A model generated the notes under the pieces. It was not told the origin of the DNA and did no database searches. It saw only the letters and a list, made by a program, of their open reading frames with translations. The position numbers were made by a program, and so were the translations under genes. Positions 9,471-20,007 of a stretch of DNA of 56,353 bases are shown piece by piece (within the stretch, counting starts at the first letter, position 1; every line of letters begins with the position of its first letter). Source of the DNA: Geosiphon pyriformis (Eukaryota; Glomeromycota; Glomeromycetes; Archaeosporales; Geosiphonaceae); the NCBI GenBank assembly GCA_016748015.1, contig JAAOMT010000503.1, forward strand, positions 152,972 through 209,324, read 5' to 3'.

Positions 9471-11640
9471 GTGGCAGATTCAGAAAGTATAAGAGCAAAC
9501 CATTTAGGATTTGCAAAATTCTTATTTCAACACTACTGTCAACACTTGGAATTGAACTACAATCAGATATCAGCAAAATCAGCCTTCAATTTCTATGTCA
9601 ACAAAAGAATTGCCTATTTTTTAAGAACACCAGTAAACACTAAATCAGCGAGAGAAACTTTTTACCACGAATTAATCCAAAACACCAGCTTACTAACAAA
9701 TTATAATTTTGCATCCATTATTACTGAGATTAATAAAGAAATTAAATATCACACACAACAAAGATACTCAATTACTTATGCCAGTAAAGACAAAGAAAAA
9801 TTACAAACACCAGCAGTAACACCTCAACAGATCCAACTACTCACTTGGAAAAAACACAGAATTGAATTACCAACAAATTCATCATATCACTATATACCTG
9901 GAAGTGCTATCAACATCATATCAACAGGCACATCCACATCAAATACAACATCCACATTTGGACACTTCTCATTTCAGAGTAAACAGAAAAAAGAAGATCT
10001 TTTAGGACCATATAGTGTGTATTTCAAAGAATTTAAGTCACAATCGCCAATGCCATTAGGACTTCAATTTTCACTACTGTAACCAGATTTCGGAACTGCG
10101 AGTCTCTGGGAAGTAACAGATTCGGAAGAAGAACAAGAAGAAGAGAAAGAAAAATCTGAAGATCAAGAATTTACTTACCAGAACCCGATTCCAAAAAACT
10201 TGAACATTGAAACCCTGAATTTTCAGACTCAGCAAAATCCAAATTTAAAAAATCCAGAAATTGAGACTCCGAATTTCCAAATGCAGCACCATCAAAACAA
10301 TCACAACTCTGACATCAATAATCAACAACACTTACCTCCAGTAATCATGATTAATTCAGCTCCACCAATTGACAAACAGCAACAGCAGCTACTTCAACCA
10401 TCTCAACAACCATAGCAGCCACTTCAACAGCCATAACAACAACTGTAATAACCAAATGTTGATCCAATGGCTTACGCTCCGATAGTAAAACTTAAGAAAT
10501 TCACCGGTGAAAAAAACGACACCCAAGTGTGGCTAAACAATGTGAAAAAAGCCATCATAGCCAATGGCTGGAATAATGCCAGAGCCATGCAGGCCATTTC
10601 TTATTTTTTCCAAGATACCACCAATTTATGGTATCAAAGCTTGGCTAACAAACCCCAAGATTTTGCTGCATTTAAGCTTGCATTTCTACAATATTTCAGC
10701 AACAATAATAGTATTAATCAGCTAGCAAACACTTTCACCACTATCAAACAAAGGGAAAATGAAGCAGTCACTACTTATCTAGGACACTTCCATAGAAATC
10801 TGCACCAGATTCAAGCAATCCAGGCTGACTATTTTACAGTGCTCCAAATCCTAAACCAATTTATTAGAGGTCTGTATAGTAGCATCTTCCAACGCATATG
10901 TCCAATGCATCCAACAGACCTTCAAGCCATAGTTACCAACACCTGAGATTTTGAAGCAGCTAAACTCGAAGCTAACCATGCCCAAGCTATTAACCTAGTA
11001 ATGAATGGATCATCTGAATTGGATTCTAAATTGAAACAATTCAGTGATTCAATTAATCAGAAATTGGAAGGATACTTAATTGACAATCATGCAATTTATT
11101 AATCACCACAACAATGCAATAATTCAGAAAACCTGAATTGTTTCCAAAATCAGTTACATCTATCATCATCAAATCAGTTGTGGCAACAAGAGACGCATGT
11201 TTGCCATAATTGTGATAAACAAGGCCATATTAGAGCCAACTACTGATTTTATAATAATAACCCATGATTGGGAAATCAATATCAAAACTCCAATCCCTGG
11301 TTTTCAACTCCAAATTACCAATCCAACCTAGCACTATATCAACCGACTTACCTGTTAATGACACAACAGCCAATATATCAACCACCCATATATCAATTTC
11401 CAGTTTATTAACCACAGCCACTGGTAATATATCAATCACTGCAGCCACAAATAATTTATCAAACACCTGCAGTTCAAACACTACCATCAAACCCCACTCA
11501 AATGACATCAGGAAACTCTAGATTGAGAGTCATCCAAAACTGGAAATCGGTGATGGTTGTTCACCAACTGATCTCCAGTTCATTCAACTAGCTGTTAGAA
11601 TCACAACAGCAAAGTTCAGGAACTGGGTATACTTAAAACC
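9471..11640 (+). pseudogene. Ty3-c gag (capsid and CCHC nucleocapsid)
   Basis: Gag packages the element RNA. The conserved frame starts at GTG 9471 (V/M-ADSES...); no ATG lies in frame between the upstream TAA and this codon, and Ty3-d has GTG at the same place. The first third has HLGFAKFLFQHY and a Gln/Pro-rich linker; a capsid-like domain follows (10467-10940) with FTGEKNDTQVWL, a W..A...Y motif and a helical C-half; then a nucleocapsid knuckle at 11202-11243 reading CHNCDKQGHIRANY, whose last Cys is Tyr. Stops occur at 10080, 10413, 10944 and several later positions. Gag runs in the same frame as protease with no gag-pol frameshift site. Confidence 0.82.
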
Positions 11641-11666
11641 CGAGTTTCCAGAACTATTTAAGTCTT

Positions 11667-12458
11667 TTGGTTATCACAGAAGATGCCTCACCCAACACTT
11701 GGGAACCCAAACAGAAGCAATCACTTACCAATATTCTGCCAGCTACTGTCATGGAAAACGAGTCTCTAGCAGCTATATTTCCCTTCAAAATTGAGGAACT
11801 GACAGAAACTCCTTTGTTCAGTAGAGCCACACTCAAGGAAAAACCTATTACAGCAATGTACACAGATGTCAAAATTGATGGTCAGTCTATCAAACTGATC
11901 CTAGATAGTGGATCAGCCAGCAGCATCATCACAAGACAACTCATGGACCAATTAGGTCACCGAGTTGATCGAGCTGCCAGTGCAAAAATAATTACAGCTG
12001 ATGGAGCCACCAAGACTCTAATTGGTGAAATAGATAACTTGCCCATAGAAATCAATAGTATCACTGTACCAATTAAGGTATTAGTCATGGAAGCCACTCA
12101 ATACCAAGCACTAGTGGGTAATGACTGGCTGTTTAAAATCAATGCGACACTTGACTGGAACACCCAAAAGCTCCAGCTTAGCCAGAATGGACAATACACA
12201 CGTGTACCAGCCATGTATAACCATTTCAAACCCATCACTATGCCATCAGCTCTATTTATCGAATTTGAAGAAGAAAAAGAGAAACCTACTTGGGAAGCAT
12301 ACCAAATCTCTTGGGCCAACAAAGACCACAACAAGCTACCACCAATACTTTCTTGGAACAACAAGGGAAAAGAAAAGAAAAACAAAGAACTTACCTGGAA
12401 TACCAACCAAAACTGGGAAACAGATAACAACCAAGATGAACCAGCCAACTGGAAGTGA
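11667..12458 (+). pseudogene. Ty3-c aspartic protease domain
   Basis: Retropepsin-like protease that would cut Gag-Pol. The catalytic DSGS is intact at 11904-11915, inside KLILDSGSASSIIT. The flap-side and C-terminal parts follow (KIITADGATKTLIGEI, then KVLVMEATQYQALVGNDWL and a LDWNTQKLQL strand). The frame continues from gag. A charged Lys/Glu/Trp-rich linker fills 12250-12458 and ends in a TGA that breaks the polyprotein. In Ty3-d the same motif is NSGS, so only this copy keeps the catalytic Asp. Confidence 0.88.
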
Positions 12459-12499
12459 AAAGAAACTGATAAGAGAAAGGGAAAAGAGAAAGAAGAAGA

Positions 12500-13200
12500 A
12501 ACCACTTTCATCAACAGCACTTATAGTTCAGATGTTTACACTTCATCACTACCATTCAATTATTGTCAACCAAAATTGGAATGTGTCAATTGCAGCAAAA
12601 AATTGTCATTAATGAGTGCATATTGTGGTGATGACAAAGAATACTCCATGGCCACAAGATTCTACTGCTGCCCATGTGTTATAAAGTGCTTTGGACAACC
12701 GAAATGACAAGGAAAGTGGAATAACCAACTATGTCTCACATATGGAACTATTCTACCTGACAAAGAAATATGGAATAACATTTCTGGGCATAGAGAAACA
12801 TGCAACAAGACATACCAGTACACCATACTAATAAACAATTAGATAAGCAAAGGAACACCAATTAACAATGCATAGAAATGAGTGTTGTGATGATTAAAAG
12901 AATATCCCCACAATGAAGATGAACTATAGAGAATAGTGTATGCGAAAGCAGAAGACGTGACAACTAGCGAATTACTAGAGATTAAAAATAATCCTCTATT
13001 TCTTCCTGAACCCAAATACATTCAAACTTTTGATGTCTTTGGCAACATTGAGGATGACCCAGAAGAATTTCATGAACATTATCAGCATTTGGCATCTACT
13101 AGGGAAGAACAAGAGCAGTATTTAGAACAGTTGAACACTTGATTATGTTAACATTGCTTAATTCTATATGACTTTCAGTATTGTAATGAGTGTGACCTCA
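12500..13200 (+). pseudogene. Ty3-c cysteine-rich modules between protease and dUTPase
   Basis: In the gag-pol frame this stretch holds two probable zinc-binding modules. The first (about 12562-12830) has CVNCSKK, then YCCPC, IKCFGQPK and QLCLTYG, with GHRETC at its end. The second (13146-13193) reads C-x2-C-x8-C-x2-C and ends CNECDLIYN. Both have counterparts in Ty3-d (42060-42360 and about 41765-41710); there YCKPCHRKCYGYPKCQGK and CLTCGK show the cysteines better. Between them lies an acidic helical linker (EEFHEHYQHL, EQEQYLEQLNT). Several in-frame stops break it, one of them exactly where Ty3-d has the Cys of PKCQGK. Binding of zinc and function (nucleic acid contact, structural spacer) are inferred. 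Confidence 0.65.
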
Positions 13201-13220
13201 TTTACAATCTATCACCACAC

Positions 13221-13800
13221 ATGATCTACATAATCTCAGAAGAAGATGAACCAATGAACAGCTGTGCATCCGAATTGAAATCAATTTTCAATCCCAATTC
13301 AAACTCCAACAACGATGATGATGAAAACAATGGTTCCAGCTTCACTCCAAATAGCAATGAAAATGACAACGATTCAAACTCCAATTCAAATCCTGAAACA
13401 TTTATCATACTTCTTAACCTTTTCAAAGAACAGGAACTTAAATGGTTCAGCGATAATGATAAAGATATCATGCCAGAACGCATGCATGATACTAATACAG
13501 GATTTGATCTAAGATATTCAGAGAAAGATCCCATCAAATTGGAACCACATTTGCGCACTTACATCGATCTGAAAATAGTACAGCAACAACAATAGTTCAA
13601 CTAGCATCCAGGAGTAGTTTAGCAAAAAAAGTGATAAACATTAGAGGAGAAATAATTAATGCAGGATATGTAGGAAATATCATTGCTATGCTACAAAATA
13701 ATTCAGAAAAAGCATATACTATAAATTCAAATGAAAAGATAGCACAGACAATATTCCTACTTTTGGTGAAAATAGCTCAATTAGTGTTAATGAGAAACAG
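13221..13800 (+). pseudogene. Ty3-c dUTPase domain
   Basis: dUTPase hydrolyses dUTP and would keep uracil out of the element cDNA. Motifs in order: motif 1 TGFDLRY (13497-13517); motif 2 ASRSSLAKK (about 13602-13630); motif 3 INAGYVGNI (about 13655-13684), where the catalytic Asp of the consensus ID.GY.G is Asn; and motif 4 EKIAQTIF (about 13733-13757), which matches the RIAQL strand. In Ty3-d motif 3 keeps the Asp (GIIDAEYVRNI). An indel near 13575-13600 shifts the frame between motifs 1 and 2. Upstream is an Asn/Asp/Ser-rich spacer. The domain lies between the cysteine-rich modules and RT, in the Pol frame. Confidence 0.82.
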
Positions 13801-14245
13801 AGAAGAATTAGAGATTACTGCTAAAGAGATACAGAGATTTAGATCAATGGAAAAAATAGATGTACCAGTTAATATGGCAGAGGAAAAAATTATTGACAAA
13901 GGAGAAATTATCTCAATCCATCAATCAATTTCTGTTTCATCATATGACCAGTATATGTTAGCCATAAAAAGAAAAGTAAAAGATCAAGCTCAATTGTTTG
14001 AAGCAGAAGCCATCATTTGTGAATCAGGAGAGATTGAACTCACTAATTTCTACATATTAGCCAAAAGCCCCAAAAACATCAAAATTCCCATCTATAATGC
14101 AACTGGAAAGATCATTGAAATACCAAAAGGAACTATCATTGGATATTTAACCACTCAAGTTGAGGATCAACCACCAAACCACATTCCAGATTTTCCACAA
14201 CTTTGCAGATATGTGGACATTACATTACAGACTATATATGGATGA
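13800..14245 (+). pseudogene. Ty3-c Pol segment between dUTPase and RT
   Basis: It continues the frame of the dUTPase C-terminus. It has a beta-rich pattern ending IYNATGKIIEIPKGTIIGYL, which resembles the segment found between protease and RT in many Ty3-type polyproteins (a short beta domain closing with KGT.IGYL). The same block occurs in Ty3-d (40694-40969: IYNTTENVIEIPKGTTIGYL). A TGA at 14243 breaks the frame just before RT. No catalytic function is claimed. Confidence 0.6.
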
Positions 14246-15660
14246 AGTGAATGTTATCTAATCAGAACAATTGGAACAGATCAACATAGGAAATCTAGAT
14301 CCACTCCAACAAATGCAACTAAAGATGTTACTTAGCAATTTCAATGACATCTTTACAAGTGAAAATGAATTTGGCCGCACCAATATCATTTAGCATCAGA
14401 TCAAGACTGGAGATACAATGCCAATTAAGCAAAGAGCATATAGAGTATCACCAACTAGCCATGAGATCATTCATTAAGAAATCAATTAGATGTTCGACAA
14501 TGGGCTAATTCAGCCATCAATAAGTCCATGGTCGTTACCAGTAGTACTAATCTGAAAGAAGAATGGAAAAATTTACTTTTGTGTAGATTACCAAAAATTG
14601 AATGGAGTAATCAAAGGAAACAGCTACCTAACTCCAAAGATCCAAGAACTATTCAACATCTTTGGAGAAAATAAATGATTCTCAACACTAGATTTAAATA
14701 GTGGTTACTAGCAAGTAGTCATGGACCCAGCTGATAAAGAAAAGACTGCATTCATGACAAGAGAAGAGAATTTCGATTTGAAGTTATACCATTTGGCTTA
14801 ATAAACACTCCAGTGACATTCCAATGACTCATGGAAATTGTCTATACTAGATTACTATGAAAATCAGTAGTCATATACTTAAACAACACAAATGTATTTT
14901 TTAAGACATTTGATGACCATCTACATCATCTCCAACAAGTGTTTGAAAGACTCAGACAAGCAGGATTGAAACTAAATGCCAACAAATGCTTCTTTGGCAA
15001 AACTGAGCTCAAGTTTTTGGGACATGTAGTAAGCAAAGATGATATCAAAACAGATTCAGATAAGATTACAATAGTAAAAAACTTTCCAGTACCAACAAAC
15101 TTGCCAGAACTAAGAACATTTTTGGGATTCACAGGCTATTATTGCCACTTCATCAAGAACTTTTCTAAACTAGCCCAGCCACTTCACTATCTACAAACCA
15201 AGAATGTGAAGTATGAATGGACTGAAGCTCAACAAGAAGCATTTGACATATTAAGAAGAAAGCTTATTCAAGCTCCAATATTGATGTATCCAGACCACAG
15301 CAAACCATTAATCCTCACTATGGATGCATCAGGTCAAGCATTGGGAGCAGTACTATCACAGAAAAGACCAGATGGAAGAGAACATCCAGTAGTTTATGCT
15401 AGTAGAAGCTTAAGTTCAGTCAAAAAAAACTTTGAAATACCAACACTAGAACATTTAACAATCTATTGGGCAGTTATGAAATAGAGAGAATACTTGAGCC
15501 AAAAGTTTGAAATATATATGGATCACAAGAGATTGACTTCAATCCAGAAACAAAAATTTGCAGATGATTGCCATGCCAGATGAAAAATAGAACTTTCATC
15601 ATTTAATTATACAATACATTATAAAAAAAAAAAGACAATGGAAATGTTGACAGATTGTTG
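14246..15660 (+). pseudogene. Ty3-c reverse transcriptase and RNase H
   Basis: RT motifs in order: PIKQRAYRVSP, the SPWSLPVVLI block, DYQKLN, FSTLDLNSGY, and the palm active site at 14876-14887, which reads YLNN instead of YLDD, so both catalytic Asp are Asn. After it come the LGHVVSKD and FLGFTGYY thumb segments. RNase H follows with LTMDASGQALGAVL and VVYASRSLS. Stops are frequent (for example 14391, 14476, 15482 and 15583), and part of the RT (14755-14820) has lost its frame. A run of eleven A at 15623-15633 causes a shift into the integrase frame; Ty3-d has no shift there. Confidence 0.88.
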
Positions 15661-15699
15661 TGAATGAGACAAATCTAAAAACATTTCAACCCAAAAATA

Positions 15700-17050
15700 T
15701 AACAAAACATGAATATGCAAAAATACCAACAACTTCAACATTATATAAATACTCAATTGTTCAAGGAAAAATTATCTCAAAAAGAACAAAACAACATAAA
15801 ACAACAATCAAAATATTTTATTAATCATCAAAATATACTTTACCAAAAGAACAGAAGAAATCCAGATCAACCAATTAGAGTAATCACAGAACCAGAAAAA
15901 GAGACAATATTATTCAACATACACTCAGACCCAACAGTAAGACATTTTCATAAAGAAGCAACCATGGAAAGAACCAGAAAAAGATACTATTGGCCATTAA
16001 TGTATTCAAATATCATCCAATATGTTCAAAATTGTGATGCTTGTCAGAGAAGAAGAGGAACAAAACCCAGTGAACCATTAAGACCAATCAAAGTAGGACA
16101 ACCATTTGATTGCATTGGAATTGACTTAGTTAGATCATTAACAATCACCAGCAAAGGCAACAGATATATTACAGTAGCTATAGATTATCTCACTAAATGG
16201 CCAGAAGCAAAAGCCATTCAAAGAGCAGATGCAGAATCTGTTGCCGAATTCATTTATCAAGATTTGGTTTGTCAACATGGATGTCCAAAAAAACTACTAT
16301 CAGATCAAAGAACTCACTTTGTGAATAGAACACTGGCAGAATTAAGTCAAAGATTTGAAGTTAAAAGACCATACCATCCACAAACCAATAGACTAGTTGA
16401 AAGATTTAATAGAATACTGTGTGAAGCAGTTGCCAAGATCAGTCAAGAAAACCAGAATAAATAGGATTTGTTTATACTATCAGTACTATTTGCTTATTGG
16501 ATAATGAAGCAAGACACTACACAAGCAACACCATTTAAATTAGTATATGGTAGAACAGCAACATTACCAGTTAAGATAGAAGTCAACACTTATCCAACAA
16601 AACCAATAACTGAAGACAATTTTCAGGAAATGTTGCCAAGAAAAACATATAACTTGATGGAAACTCTAGAAAACAAGCAACGAAAAGCAGCTGATAATAT
16701 TTAAAAGTCACAAGAGAAACACAATAACCAACTACCAGACAAACCAGTTGAATTCAAGATTGGAGACAAAGTACTTCTACATTGTACTAAAGCGGAAAAA
16801 CAATGAAGTAAAAAATTTGACCCGAAATGGAATGGACCATTTCACATTAAAAAAATTCTTGGAAATGGAGCTTATAAATTAAGATGGGACAACAGAATTT
16901 TAGCCAAAACAGCACATAATGATTGATTAAAACCATATCACCAAATAGTATCATCATCTACTAATAACATTCCACAACTGGGAGTACAAAAAATATTAGT
17001 CCAATCAGATGAGATTCCATGAGATCTGAAACCAATCATAGTTATTGAAC
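15700..17050 (+). pseudogene. Ty3-c integrase
   Basis: Order: zinc-binding region (H..T..HFH, then CDACQRRR, about 15924-16053); catalytic core with GIDLV, SDQRTHF and the Glu of NRLVERFN, all three acidic residues being present; and a C-terminal module with WNGPFHI near 16830. Four residues before PYHPQTN are missing compared with Ty3-d, an in-frame loss. Stops are at 16462, 16702, 16804, 16924 and 17021; most fit Trp, Arg or Gln codons changed by one transition. The zone ends with LKPIIVIEP, the conserved Pol terminus (Ty3-b: LEPIIIIK). Confidence 0.9.
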
Positions 17051-17119
17051 CAAACACGTCAAATTGAACAAACCAAAGAGTATATAAAGACACAGTATAT
17101 ACGACAAAAGCAACCAAGA

Positions 17120-17757
17120 AAAATAGAAATACCAGATCATATTCACACTATAGCTCAACAATTATTCCAGGCCTTAAGTGAACAACAGTTAGACATGGAA
17201 ATTGTTATTAACAACCAAATAATTTGCTATTAAAACAACCAAAGAAAAACAAAGAATACACCATACTAGTGACCACCAAAAAACAATAAAAACTGGACAG
17301 ATAACTTAATAGAAAAAGTGAAAAACACTTTTGGAAAAATTCTTGTTATGACATCAATAGAAGAGCTTATGAAAGAAAATTGGAAGCAATGGACAGAACG
17401 ACTTCCAATATCATATTGTTACTACCAATTAAGTCAAAAGTTGAATATTCAGGAGTTGTATATCAACAAATCCAAGAGAATATTCAACCAAAACATAATA
17501 CAACAAATTGAAAAATTTATTGGAAAAAAACAAATTTAACACTACATGTTAGAACAATATACTGACTATACAACATATTTTGGAACTATCCAGAAGTACT
17601 GTTACACTCTGACATGGAAACCATAACCATCAACCAATGAGGAAGAATGAACAATACACAAGTAGAAGATGTGAGAAACAGAGTCAAACAAACAATACTT
17701 GAAAAAGAAGTATTAAAATTAATTCAAAACAAAGATTTTAACAGAGCTCAATATTAA
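17120..17757 (+). pseudogene. Third ORF of Ty3-c (broken)
   Basis: Homologous in pieces to the open third ORF of Ty3-b and to that of Ty3-d. Blocks: IHTIAQQLFQALSE with IVINNQI (17150-17222); ENWKQWTERLP with QLSQKLNI, then QIEKFIGKK (17370-17530); then, after a shift at the A7 run near 17524, NLTLHVRT, a LYNIFW segment, QVEDVRN and DFNRAQY followed by TAA (17755-17757). The stop touches the polypurine tract. At least four nonsense codons and one or two shifts are present. Function unknown; no membrane segment or signal peptide was seen. Confidence 0.6.
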
Positions 17758-17771
17758 AAAAGAGGAGATAA
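17756..17771 (+). promoter_or_regulatory. Polypurine tract of Ty3-c
   Basis: AAAAAAGAGGAGATAA directly precedes the 3' LTR. It is the plus-strand primer site and overlaps the stop codon of the third ORF. Confidence 0.75.
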
Positions 17772-18624
17772 TGTTACTCATAGAAAAAACAGATATAGGA
17801 AAATAATAGACCAATAGAAGAACAGTATGTAGCATATGAGCACATTGCTCAGCAATGTAGAGCAATAATAAAAATCACAGCATATTGCTTAGCAATATGG
17901 AGCAATATCAGAAAACATGGCACATTGCTCAACAATGTAGAGCAATGTTAGAAAATAAGAGCACATTGCTCAGCAATGTAAGCATTGCTTAAAAAATTAT
18001 AGCACATTACTCGGAAATGTGAGCAATCTTGTAGAACATCAATTATGTAATATAGTGGTAGTGTTAGAAGTAGAAAAAGCAGAATCCATCAGTTAGAAAC
18101 CTTCCACATCACAAATATCAATAAATAATTATTCATTATCTCAATTCACTTTTCACTATCAACACTACATATTGATAGTAATTGATACTTAACTACACTA
18201 GAACAATAGCTCTTGATCACAGCTATTGACAGGATATTAACTTGCAATTGTTTTCGTTTATTTCTTTATTTTTCTTTTATTTCTTTTGTTTTGGTATTTC
18301 TTTGGTTTTATTAAAAATTGATTAAAGATTAAGCGCTGAGATACAGATGTCATAGTGACTAGTAAAAGACCCATAAAACAAGGGTAGAACACTCATAGAT
18401 TTGAGGATAGCTTATCAGAAAGATTACTGGCCACTATACTAAGAAAGAAATTTGACAAAACTGTAATTTTGGGAAGCTATGAATAAAACCATCAATTAAA
18501 ATCTCTGTCCATTATACAAAAAACTCTACAACAAAACTTTCAGATATCAACACCTGAGTACTAACCAAGCACCAAGTTACGGATTTGTTATTTGACCTGA
18601 GACCCCAAATAATTATCTATAACA
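17772..18624 (+). repeat. 3' LTR of Ty3-c (subfamily LTR-2)
   Basis: Starts TGTTACTCAT and ends ATCTATAACA, about 853 bp. It aligns with 8527-9410 and is shorter mainly because its array (17839-18015) has five units instead of six. A TATA-like TAATATAG lies at about 18048. Confidence 0.9.
17839..18015 (+). repeat. Tandem palindromic array in the Ty3-c 3' LTR
   Basis: Five units of the CACATTGCTCAGCAATGT type, about 37-41 bp each; one unit fewer than in the 5' LTR of the same element. Confidence 0.85.
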
Positions 18625-18660
18625 TCGGAGATTTGTGGAGGTAAGAGAGAAAAAAGTTTT

Positions 18661-19869
18661 TAAGATTATATATAAATAAATTAAATAATATTTTATTTAA
18701 TAGTAAGTATAAAAATATAAAGAAAATAAAATAAAATTTTTATTAAGTTAGAAATAAAAAATAGTTTTTTTTAAAAGAATGAGTTTTGTTTTCTGTTTGT
18801 CTTTTTTTATTTGCTAAAATTACTTATTTTTTATATATAATTTTTAATTTTACAAAATTGCTTTTAATTATTAAGTTTTTTTTATGTTATTATATTTTAG
18901 TTATGTTTTTTCAATAGCTTTTAAATTGGTTTTTTTACTCAGGTAACACTAATAAAAATTTTTAAACATCTATGTTTGTTTATTATTAATAATCTTAGCC
19001 ATATAAACAGAATTTTTTTTATAAACATTAACTACTTAACTATAACCAAGTTAACAATTTCAAATAATTTAAATTTCATTTAAGTTTTTTACCAAAGACC
19101 AATAAACTGCATTTAATTAATACAATCTTATTAAATTTAGAAAAAACTAATTTTATAATTAATTTAAAAAAATTAACAGAAATTTTTTAACAATTATTTT
19201 CTAATCTAAACAGTTATTTACTTTCTTAATATTAATATTTATCAAAATTTTCTTACTAATAACCAATTTTTTAATCTTATTTAGATTTAATTTTAACATA
19301 AAAAATAATTTGATAATTTTTGAATTTTTAAAAAAATAGATATTCTCCCAAAATTATTTATCTAAAACACATAATTTGACCAATAACAATTGTTTAGAGC
19401 CAATAAACTTAAAATTTAGAAGTAACAAAATATTATTGTTATTATTACTCAAATTATCAAAAAAAAATTTTTTAGCTTGTTGTTCAAAACATATATCTTA
19501 ATATATATTTTTTTAAGCATAGCCTTATTTATTATATTATTTATTTTTAAATTCAAATTTACATAGCTAGTTTTCTTAACAAATGTGTTTTTTATATTCT
19601 TAATATTTAAAATCTTACTAATACTGTTTATTTTACTGTTGACTTTGCTACTCTAAAACTTTACAGACTTAGAGTCATCAACTTTTATATTACTAATATC
19701 TAAAAAGTTAACAAACAATTTAATAACTTTATTATTAACAACAGACTTTTTTGGTTTCTTATAGAACATATTATATAAATAAACATTTTCAAAATATTTG
19801 TTCTTAATATTAAACCAGGTTTTCAATTCAGCCAAATCAGAATTAAACTATTAGTAAAAAAGTCTATTA
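18661..19869. other. AT-rich spacer upstream of LINE-A
   Basis: Very AT-rich, with many homopolymer runs and short direct repeats. No ORF with a recognisable domain was found; the 60-codon minus-strand frame at 19653-19835 has biased composition and no homologue in the window. It could be old decayed repeat DNA. Confidence 0.5.
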
Positions 19870-19882
19870 GTTTTTTTTTTTA

Positions 19883-20007
19883 TTGCTTAATAAATACAGC
19901 CCAAAAGCCAACCTAGTACAATACATCAAACTAAATGATCTAAACTAGGCATTAAGCATGTGCTTTTTACATGTAACTAATTACTTGGACCAATTAAGAA
20001 TACACTA
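19883..20007 (-). repeat. Shared LINE 3' tail, copy in B1
   Basis: Starts at the TAG stop and runs to poly(A). It has the CATGT-loop-ACATG hairpin (about 19958-19975) and the CCTAGT/ACTAGG pair (about 19910 and 19944) seen in the other four copies. Confidence 0.75.

Larger units (their letters stand above)
8527..18624 (+). mobile_element. Ty3-c: complete-length Ty3-type LTR retrotransposon with dUTPase and third ORF
   Basis: Both LTRs, the primer-binding site, gag, protease, cysteine-rich modules, dUTPase, RT-RNase H, integrase, third ORF and polypurine tract are present in order over about 10.1 kb. It is inserted in the 5' UTR of LINE-A; the flanks TCAG(T) and TCGG(A) look like a decayed 4-5 bp duplication. 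The first 109 bases of the two LTRs differ at seven sites, all transitions, so the insertion is old. Many nonsense codons and three frameshifts make it non-autonomous. Confidence 0.9.
5346..18660 (-). mobile_element. LINE-A: non-LTR retrotransposon, 3' part missing, 5' UTR interrupted by Ty3-c
   Basis: On the minus strand the 5' end lies near 18660. Ty3-c (8527-18624) interrupts the 5' UTR, then ORF1 and the endonuclease part of ORF2 follow until Ty3-b cuts the element at 5346. The flanks of Ty3-c join into one leader that matches the leaders of LINE-C (31745-31823) and LINE-D (51410-51480): an inverted repeat around CAGAAAA, then TTTGGAGGTAAG-type sequence. RT, RNase H and the 3' tail are not visible and should lie left of Ty3-a and Ty3-b, or are lost. 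Confidence 0.8.

Noticed and set aside
12098-12520. 140-codon minus-strand frame opposite the protease linker
   Set aside because: It is a shadow of the Ty3-c protease and its charged linker; no homologue in Ty3-d.
19653-19835. 60-codon frame in the spacer right of Ty3-c
   Set aside because: Biased Lys/Asn/Val composition as expected from AT-rich DNA, and no homologue among the elements here.
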